This document shows positions 1-5,216 of a stretch of DNA of 5,216 nt, piece by piece. The stretch lies in NCBI GenBank assembly GCA_023230265.1, contig JALNXR010000162.1, positions 1 through 5,216 of the forward strand. The letters run 5' to 3'. The notes beneath the pieces are model-generated. The model saw only the letters and a list, made by a program, of their open reading frames with translations. It searched no databases and had not been told where the DNA came from. Position 1 is the stretch's first letter; every line of letters starts with the position of its first letter. The position numbers and the translations under genes were made by a program. Source of the stretch: Bacteroidales bacterium (GTDB taxonomy: Bacteria; Bacteroidota; Bacteroidia; Bacteroidales; UBA932).

Positions 1-326
1 AACTTATCCTCAATGTCTGACACCCATGGAATAAAAGGGAGAATGCGGAAAAGAACAGTTGCAACTACAATGCAGTATATAGTCTTGAAACCGAACCCCT
101 TGCCCAGAAACAGAAATCCGACACCCAGCAAAAAAACATTAATTATTATATAGGAGTATGAGACCTCAAATCCTGTGGCATATTTGATCACTGATGCCAA
201 TCCGCTCACTCCCCCGCCGGCAATCTCAAAGGGTATCAGAAAGGCTGTCCAGCTGAAGACAAATACAACCAGACCAAAGGTCATTATTATGTATGACCGG
301 ATATTTTGAAAAATACTTTTGTTCAT
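1..326 (-). CDS. YitT-family (DUF161) integral membrane protein, 3' end missing
   Basis: The frame starts at an ATG (324-326) and runs open through the left window edge, giving 108 residues of a protein that is usually near 280-300. The visible part holds three hydrophobic segments, at about residues 11-33, 57-75 and 82-98. Between the first two is the glycine-rich stretch IAGGGVSGLASVIKYATG (35-52), which resembles the conserved segment after TM1 in YitT proteins. YitT proteins are multipass inner-membrane proteins of unknown biochemical role; many carry a C-terminal DUF2179 domain, which would lie outside the window here. The start lies 4 bp after the stop of the PhzF-like gene and has no Shine-Dalgarno sequence, so it is probably cotranscribed and coupled to it. 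The family call rests on the motif and topology. No substrate can be inferred. Confidence 0.85.
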   Translation of the reverse strand, partial: MNKSIFQNIRSYIIMTFGLVVFVFSWTAFLIPFEIAGGGVSGLASVIKYATGFEVSYSYIIINVFLLGVGFLFLGKGFGFKTIYCIVVATVLFRILPFIPWVSDIEDK

Positions 327-330
327 AATT

Positions 331-1116
331 TTATATATATAACTCAGATCTGGAATAAATGACGGCTTTACCCCACAGAATTACACTCTCTGCACCAACT
401 CTGCACTCTATCTCACCTCCTCTCCCGGAGAGCTGTTTTGCCCTGAGATTATTTTTTTTAAGTCGCTTAGCCCAGTATGGTGCAAGTGTACAGTGAGCAG
501 ATCCGGTTACCGGATCCTCCAGAATAGTGGCTTGCGGGGTGAAAAATCTGGAAACAAAGTCAAAATCCACGTCAGGTGCGGTTACAATAACCCCACCCGG
601 ATCAATGTTAATCTCATCGAATATTGTGCGGTCAACCTCAATCATTTCAATCTCCTCCCTTTTAGAATAGACCAGCAGGAAATCCCTCGCTTTGTATACC
701 TCCCTTGGTTTTATGTTCAGGGCATCATATATCTCAACCGGCAAAATTGCATCCTTGGCCTCTCTGAGAGGGAACTCCATTGCATAGCCAATCCCTTCAC
801 GCTTAACTGTCAATAATCCCGAACGGGTGTTAAAGAGTAACTCTTCGCCCTTGAATTTATACCAGCTAAACAGTACATGGGCAGATGCCAGTGTTGCGTG
901 GCCGCACAGATCAATTTCAAAATCGGGTGTGAACCATCTGAGAGAATACATGTTATCCTCTTCCAGCAGAAATGCAGTTTCCGGAACAGAGTTCTCCCTT
1001 GCAATGCTCATCAGCAAAGAGTCAGGAAGTCTCTCCTCCAGAAAGACTACAGAAGCAGGATTTCCGGAAAATATTCTGTCTGTAAAGGCATCTACCTGAA
1101 ATGACTGTAAAACCAT
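331..1116 (-). CDS. PhzF-family isomerase/epimerase
   Basis: This 261-residue protein has the usual length for the PhzF fold, two diaminopimelate-epimerase-like halves. Family landmarks are all present: QVDAFTDRIFSGNPASVVF (7-25), VPETAF with the putative catalytic Glu46, DLCGHATLAS (69-78, His73), and EDPVTGSAHC (200-209, Asp201 and Ser206). These match the Glu, His, Asp and Ser positions known from PhzF of phenazine producers. The protein is probably a soluble cytoplasmic isomerase or epimerase with an intact active site. No phenazine genes are nearby, so a phenazine role is unlikely and the substrate is unknown. The ATG at 1114-1116 is chosen because the conserved FQVDAFT motif starts six residues in, as expected. 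The start shares one base with the leuS stop (TGATG), implying translational coupling. The next gene begins 4 bp after its stop. Confidence 0.93.
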   Translation of the reverse strand: MVLQSFQVDAFTDRIFSGNPASVVFLEERLPDSLLMSIARENSVPETAFLLEEDNMYSLRWFTPDFEIDLCGHATLASAHVLFSWYKFKGEELLFNTRSGLLTVKREGIGYAMEFPLREAKDAILPVEIYDALNIKPREVYKARDFLLVYSKREEIEMIEVDRTIFDEINIDPGGVIVTAPDVDFDFVSRFFTPQATILEDPVTGSAHCTLAPYWAKRLKKNNLRAKQLSGRGGEIECRVGAESVILWGKAVIYSRSELYI

Positions 1117-1118
1117 CA
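1114..1118 (-). promoter_or_regulatory. leuS stop / phzF-like start overlap (TGATG)
   Basis: Read on the minus strand, the leuS TGA (1116-1118) and the PhzF-like ATG (1114-1116) share one base. No Shine-Dalgarno-like purine run precedes the ATG; the preceding 20 bases are mostly A/T. This is the classic layout for termination-reinitiation coupling. It decides the phzF start together with the protein N-terminus. That coupling actually occurs is inferred from the layout. Confidence 0.75.
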
Positions 1119-3869
1119 GAATACTATATTAATAATTTTCCCGGGAACCACTATAATTTTTTTAATGAGGGAACCTGCAAGGAATCTCTGTGTGTTCCCG
1201 TTCTCCCGGATTATTCTTTCGATTTCACCGGCAGAGAGGGATCTTGCAAGCTCAAGTTTGTACCTGAGCTTACCGTTAAAGGAGACAGGGTATTCAAAAC
1301 TATCCTCATTAATATATTCAGGGACAAATCCGGGAAACACTGCATTGCATATACTCTCTTTATGCCCCAGAATACTCCAGAGTTCCTCGCATATGTGCGG
1401 GGCAAAAGGAGAGAGAAGAATCAGTAAAGGTTCCAGTATCTCTCTGGCATTGCATTCCAGTTCTGTAAGTTCATTTACAGCAATCATAAAGGCGCTCACA
1501 CTGGTGTTGAATGAGAAGGATTCTATGTCTTCCTGAACCTTTTTTATCAGTTTATGAAGAATTTTTAGCTCATTGCCGGAAGGTTTTCTGTCGCAAACGG
1601 CCAGCTCTTCCTTTTTATAAAACAATCTCCATATTTTTCTCAGAAAGCGGTGTACTCCGTCTATGCCGTTTGTATCCCATGGTTTGGACTGTTCAAGTGG
1701 TCCAAGGAACATCTCATACATTCTCAGAGTGTCAGCTCCGTATTTTTCACATACCATATCGGGATTCACCACATTGAACATAGATTTGCTCATCTTTTCC
1801 ACTGCCCAGCCACATATGTATTCGTCATCTTCCAGGACAAAGTCAGCATCCCTGTACTCGGGAGACCAGTTTCTGAAGGCTCCGATATCCAGCCTGTCGT
1901 TGTGTACAATATTCACATCGACATGGATCTCTGTAGTGTCATAATTATCCCTAAGTCCGGAGGAGACAAAAGTATTTGTCCCTTTTATCCTGTAAACAAA
2001 ATTCGAGCGGCCCTGGATCATACCCTGATTGATCAGTTTTTTGAAGGGCTCCTCCTCACAAACATAACCGGTGTCAAAGAGGAATTTGTTCCAGAAACGT
2101 GAATAAATCAGGTGGCCTGTTGCATGCTCCGCACCACCGATATAAAGATCCACACTCCTCCAGTACTCATTCTCTTCTCTCCCAACCAATGCATTAATGT
2201 TATGAGGGTCCATATACCTGAGGTAGTATGCACTGCTGCCTGCAAATCCGGGCATTGTGCTCTTCTCAACAGGATAACCCATGTAATTCCAGTCAGAAGC
2301 TCTTGCCAAAGGGGGTTCTCCGCTCTCAGTCGGGAGAAATTTATCCACTTCAGGCAGCTCCAGGGGAAGATCCTCAAACTCCATAGGAAAGGGTATGCCA
2401 TCTTTGTAATAAACAGGAAACGGCTCTCCCCAGTAACGCTGCCTGGAGAATATGGCATCCCTTAAACGGTAATTCACCTTTCTCTTTCCTATACCTCTTT
2501 TCTCTACCTCTTCAATAGCTGCCGGTATTGCATCTTTTACACTCATACCGTTAAGAATGCCCGAGTTGCACATGATACCCTCCTTTGCGTCAAAACTCTC
2601 ATGTGAGATATCACACCCTTCTATCAGCGGTACAATTCTGAGGTCAAACTGCTTTGCGAAAAGATAGTCACGGCTGTCGTGCGCAGGAACAGCCATAATT
2701 GCTCCGGTTCCGTAACCGGCAAGTACATATTCAGATATCCAGACGGGAATCTTTTCGTTTGTAAATGGATTAATGGCATAGCTCCCGCTGAATACTCCCG
2801 TAACCTTTCTGGTCTCTGCCTGTCTCTCCCTCTCGGTCTTTTTGGATGCATAAACCAGATACTTTTCAACCTCATTTTTCTGTGAAGCGGTTGTAAGTTT
2901 TTCCACCCATTCACTTTCGGGTGCAAGTACCATAAATGTGGCTCCGTATATTGTGTCTGCTCTGGTTGTAAATATCAGCATATCATACTCTTCTACACCG
3001 TTAGACACCTTAAAGGTAATCTCCGCCCCCTCCGATTTCCCGATCCAGTTGCGTTGCATCTCTTTAAGTGACTCGGGCCACTCCAGGTTCACCAGTCCGG
3101 CAAGCAACCTCTCTGCATAGGATGAGATCCTGAGTTGCCACTGTTTCATCTTTTTCTGTTCCACAGGATGACCTCCCCTTACCGAAAAGCCCTCTTTGAC
3201 CTCATCGTTTGCAAGCACTGTTCCCAGTGCCGGACACCAGTTCACAGAGGTCTCACCCAGATAAGCCAATCTGTAATTCATCAAAATCTCAGACCTTTTT
3301 TCCTGGTCAAAGTTGTTCCATTGCCGGGCATCAAAGATCTCTCCCTCACGCCATACATTTTTGTTCCCCTCTTTTGAAAAGAGAGTGATCAGCTCCTCAA
3401 TCTTTTCTGCTCTGTTGGTTTCCGGATTGTACCAATGGGAAAACATCTGGAGAAAAGCCCATTGTGTCCATTTGTAGTATTTTGGATCACAAGTTCTTAC
3501 CTCTCTGGACCAATCGTAGGAGAATCCTATCTTATCCATCTGCTTCCTGTACCTGGCAATATTTTGTTCGGTCGTCACAGCCGGATGCTGGCCGGTCTGT
3601 ATAGCATACTGTTCGGCAGGCAGGCCAAATGCATCATATCCCATGGGATGAAGCACATTGTATCCCTTAAGCCTCTTGTACCTGCTGAAAATATCACTTG
3701 CAATGTATCCCAGGGGATGACCCACATGCAGCCCAGCACCGGAGGGGTAAGGGAACATATCCAGAACATAATATTTAGGGCGGGATTTATCGACGTTAAC
3801 TTCAAATGTTTTATTTTCTGCCCAGTAACGCTGCCATCTCTTCTCAATATCAAGAAAATTGTACTCCAT
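1116..3869 (-). CDS. leuS: Leucine--tRNA ligase (class I), Bacteroidota type
   Basis: Cytoplasmic enzyme that charges tRNA-Leu with leucine using ATP. The 917-residue reading frame is intact. In order: class I signature HVGH (48-51) in a Rossmann fold; a longer insert at about 147-200; the zinc-domain region [13 protein letters not shown] (210-222); the CP1 editing domain with TTRADT (301-306) and [15 protein letters not shown] (387-401), where Asp398 matches the editing aspartate that binds the amino group of a mischarged amino acid; SRQRYWG (475-481); [20 protein letters not shown] (576-595); a leucine-specific insertion region at about 620-690; KMSKS (692-696); then the helical anticodon-binding region and a small C-terminal domain. 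Both synthetic and editing sites look functional. Only Cys212 remains of the zinc cysteines of E. coli-like enzymes; the later ones are Ser229 and Gly232. The start ([16 protein letters not shown]) is canonical. The gene overlaps the downstream phzF-like gene by one base. Confidence 0.98.
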   Translation of the reverse strand: MEYNFLDIEKRWQRYWAENKTFEVNVDKSRPKYYVLDMFPYPSGAGLHVGHPLGYIASDIFSRYKRLKGYNVLHPMGYDAFGLPAEQYAIQTGQHPAVTTEQNIARYRKQMDKIGFSYDWSREVRTCDPKYYKWTQWAFLQMFSHWYNPETNRAEKIEELITLFSKEGNKNVWREGEIFDARQWNNFDQEKRSEILMNYRLAYLGETSVNWCPALGTVLANDEVKEGFSVRGGHPVEQKKMKQWQLRISSYAERLLAGLVNLEWPESLKEMQRNWIGKSEGAEITFKVSNGVEEYDMLIFTTRADTIYGATFMVLAPESEWVEKLTTASQKNEVEKYLVYASKKTERERQAETRKVTGVFSGSYAINPFTNEKIPVWISEYVLAGYGTGAIMAVPAHDSRDYLFAKQFDLRIVPLIEGCDISHESFDAKEGIMCNSGILNGMSVKDAIPAAIEEVEKRGIGKRKVNYRLRDAIFSRQRYWGEPFPVYYKDGIPFPMEFEDLPLELPEVDKFLPTESGEPPLARASDWNYMGYPVEKSTMPGFAGSSAYYLRYMDPHNINALVGREENEYWRSVDLYIGGAEHATGHLIYSRFWNKFLFDTGYVCEEEPFKKLINQGMIQGRSNFVYRIKGTNTFVSSGLRDNYDTTEIHVDVNIVHNDRLDIGAFRNWSPEYRDADFVLEDDEYICGWAVEKMSKSMFNVVNPDMVCEKYGADTLRMYEMFLGPLEQSKPWDTNGIDGVHRFLRKIWRLFYKKEELAVCDRKPSGNELKILHKLIKKVQEDIESFSFNTSVSAFMIAVNELTELECNAREILEPLLILLSPFAPHICEELWSILGHKESICNAVFPGFVPEYINEDSFEYPVSFNGKLRYKLELARSLSAGEIERIIRENGNTQRFLAGSLIKKIIVVPGKIINIVF

Positions 3870-3891
3870 CAGCTAAAAATGTTTTAAACAG

Positions 3892-3899
3892 CAAATGTA
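3892..3899 (-). promoter_or_regulatory. Possible Bacteroidota -7 promoter element for leuS
   Basis: On the minus strand the octamer TACATTTG fits the Bacteroidota -7 consensus TAnnTTTG. It lies 22 bases upstream of the leuS ATG, inside the 40-bp gap. A transcript would have a leader of roughly 15-20 bases. No clear TTTG/TTG -33 element is seen about 20 bases further upstream, where the sequence is the A-rich end of the M28 gene. An 8-base degenerate match in AT-rich DNA can easily arise by chance, so this is tentative. Confidence 0.3.
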
Positions 3900-3909
3900 G
3901 TAAAAAATG

Positions 3910-5216
3910 CTATTTTTTGAGTCTGAATTCTACCGGCAATGCGATTTTAACCCGGACTCTGTTTCCGTTGTGAATTCCGGGCTTCCATTTTGGGGAGGCT
4001 TTTATCACCTTCACAGCCTCTGCATCAATCGCTTCATCCAGCGATTTTACCACTTTCACAGAGGAGACCGAACCATCCTTCTCCACAATAAACTCTACCA
4101 CAACTCTCCCCTGTATTCCAGCCCTGACAGCCTCTTTGGGGTATTTGACATAGTCGTATACCCATCTGTCCAGAAATGCCTGTTCGTCAGAGTTCAGAAA
4201 TGAAGGAGGTTTATCTACCTCAAAACGGGAATATACATTGCTGCTATCATTCTTGCCTCTGCCTTCACCTTCTTTTTTACCACTTTTATCCTGCTGATCA
4301 TCAGAAAGTGCAGTTCTCTCAAGTAAATACTCCCTTCCCGATGCCATTCTGGCTAGTTCCACAGTGTACATCACAATATCCTCCAGCCTGCCATAATCAA
4401 TTCTCCCGGGTGTATCCCTTAAGGTCCCGGAATCTCTGTGATTGCCTGTAGTTATAAGTACGGCCGGAATCCCTGCAGATGTGAAAGTCTGATGGTCTGA
4501 CAGCATTCCTCCGGTGGAGTGAACAGAAGGCGAGATCATGGCAGGGAGTGCAGAGGCATCTCTGAGCAGAGAGGTGAGTGCTGCATCCGGAAGTGTAGTA
4601 TAGAGAGTGGGGGAATTGTTTGCACCTGACCTTCCAACCATATCCAGGTTAATCATAAAATAGATGCTGTCCTTAAAGGTGAAAGCTCTCTCCAAAAAAT
4701 ACCAGGATCCGGTTGAGAGCTTCTCTCCTGCCCCAAAGGCTGCAATGATCACGGAGCGGGGAAACTGGAACGACCTGGCATTTATCTCCCTGGCAACCTC
4801 AAGCAGGGCAGCAACTCCGGAAGCGTTGTTGTCTGCTCCGCTATAAATCTGCTTCTGTTTACCGGATTCTGTTTCAACTTCGTTATAACCAATATGGTCA
4901 TAGTGGGCTCCTATGACAATATATTGATTTTTGAGTTGCGGATCATATCCCTCAATTATCCCCACAATGTTTGTGGAATAAAGAGTGTCTTTTCCTTCAA
5001 TTACAAAAGAGAAATCCTGCCCGCTCCCCGGATAGAGATCCAAAATCCCGTACTTTTCAAATATTCCGGCAATATATCCGGCAGCCATCTTTTCCCCCCG
5101 GCTGCCAGCCTCTCTCCCGAGAAGAGAGTCAGCAGTCAGAGCAGACATGTGTCCCCTGAGGTTATCAACAGTATTCTGCCCCCTCATCTGCAAGGGAAGC
5201 AGCAACAGTTGACAGG
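3910..5216 (-). CDS. Secreted M28-type peptidase-like protein with C-terminal TonB domain, 5' end missing; active site degraded
   Basis: The frame is open to the right edge. Residues are numbered from the TTG codon at 5203-5205, which is probably internal. The first visible residues (CQLLLLPLQMRGQN) look like the end of a signal peptide, so little is missing and the product is probably periplasmic. Residues about 12-288 form an M28 zinc-peptidase domain: GAHYDHIG (99-106), GADNNASGV (123-131), AFGAGEKLSTGS (156-167), NLDMVGR (186-192), SDHQTF (236-241), and RDSGTLRDTPGRID (257-270). Compared with the family, His101, Glu161 and Asp188 are kept, but the bridging Asp is Asn126, the general base Glu is Gly160, and the final His ligand is Gly260. 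Normal peptidase activity is therefore doubtful. A charged linker (301-322) leads to a TonB C-terminal domain (about 345-431): YPKEAVRAGIQGRVVVEFIV, AEAVKVI and WKPG. No membrane segment separates the domains. Domain assignments are firm; function is unknown. Confidence 0.9.
   Translation of the reverse strand, partial: CQLLLLPLQMRGQNTVDNLRGHMSALTADSLLGREAGSRGEKMAAGYIAGIFEKYGILDLYPGSGQDFSFVIEGKDTLYSTNIVGIIEGYDPQLKNQYIVIGAHYDHIGYNEVETESGKQKQIYSGADNNASGVAALLEVAREINARSFQFPRSVIIAAFGAGEKLSTGSWYFLERAFTFKDSIYFMINLDMVGRSGANNSPTLYTTLPDAALTSLLRDASALPAMISPSVHSTGGMLSDHQTFTSAGIPAVLITTGNHRDSGTLRDTPGRIDYGRLEDIVMYTVELARMASGREYLLERTALSDDQQDKSGKKEGEGRGKNDSSNVYSRFEVDKPPSFLNSDEQAFLDRWVYDYVKYPKEAVRAGIQGRVVVEFIVEKDGSVSSVKVVKSLDEAIDAEAVKVIKASPKWKPGIHNGNRVRVKIALPVEFRLKK

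Noticed and set aside
331..341. TATATATA run at the phzF-like end, considered as a promoter for the yitT-like gene
   Set aside because: It encodes the last codons of the PhzF-like protein (LYI and stop) and does not match TAnnTTTG. The 4-bp gap suggests cotranscription.
493..816. Plus-strand open frame of 107 codons opposite the PhzF-like gene
   Set aside because: It lies wholly antisense to a gene with intact catalytic motifs, and its translation is unlike any family I know.
1650..2102. Long plus-strand open frames inside leuS (such as 1650-2102 and 3435-3887) and within the M28 gene
   Set aside because: They are antisense shadows of strongly conserved minus-strand genes. Their translations show no recognisable domain, and they have no spacing or start signals of their own.
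3902..3918. Inverted repeat AAAAAAT-GCT-ATTTTTT over the M28 gene stop codon, considered as a terminator
   Set aside because: The stem is 7 bp of A/T pairs only, with a 3-base loop. It would be very unstable and is expected by chance in AT-rich DNA. It also overlaps the last codons of the gene.
5203..5205. TTG (or the ATG at 5185-5187) as the true start of the M28-TonB gene
   Set aside because: The frame stays open to the edge, and both codons fall in or just after a hydrophobic stretch that looks like the end of a signal peptide. The real start most likely lies outside the window.

Overview
The window looks like part of a Bacteroidota chromosome, probably Bacteroidales or a relative. Four lines of evidence point there. 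The leucyl-tRNA synthetase is of the long Bacteroidota type (917 residues, opening [16 protein letters not shown], with no zinc-knuckle cysteines). A TonB-type C-terminal domain is attached to a periplasmic enzyme, a habit of this phylum. None of the starts is preceded by a Shine-Dalgarno sequence. A TAnnTTTG promoter-like element lies just upstream of leuS. G+C content looks moderate by eye. No RNA genes, insertion sequences, CRISPR arrays or long repeats were seen.

All four genes lie on the minus strand, so transcription runs from high to low coordinates. From the right edge they are: (1) a secreted M28-type metallopeptidase-like protein with a C-terminal TonB domain (3910-5216, 5' end cut by the window); (2) after a 40-bp gap, leuS (1116-3869); (3) a PhzF-family isomerase/epimerase (331-1116) whose ATG shares one base with the leuS stop (TGATG); (4) after 4 bp, the first 108 codons of a YitT-family membrane protein (1-326), cut by the left edge. 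The window is almost fully coding, with no gene-free stretch above about 40 bp.

leuS, phzF-like and yitT-like are spaced as one tightly coupled operon. leuS next to a YitT gene is, from memory, a common Bacteroidota arrangement; the PhzF gene sits between them here. The M28 gene may be cotranscribed or may be a separate unit, since a possible leuS promoter lies in the gap.

The most interesting element is the M28-TonB protein. Its fold motifs are easy to align, but three of the six residues that define an M28 di-zinc active site are replaced: bridging Asp to Asn, general-base Glu to Gly, and the last His ligand to Gly. It is therefore probably a non-catalytic 'pseudopeptidase' domain joined to a TonB-like domain. 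This suggests a binding, scaffolding or envelope role rather than ordinary aminopeptidase activity. The remaining genes look like ordinary housekeeping or accessory genes.
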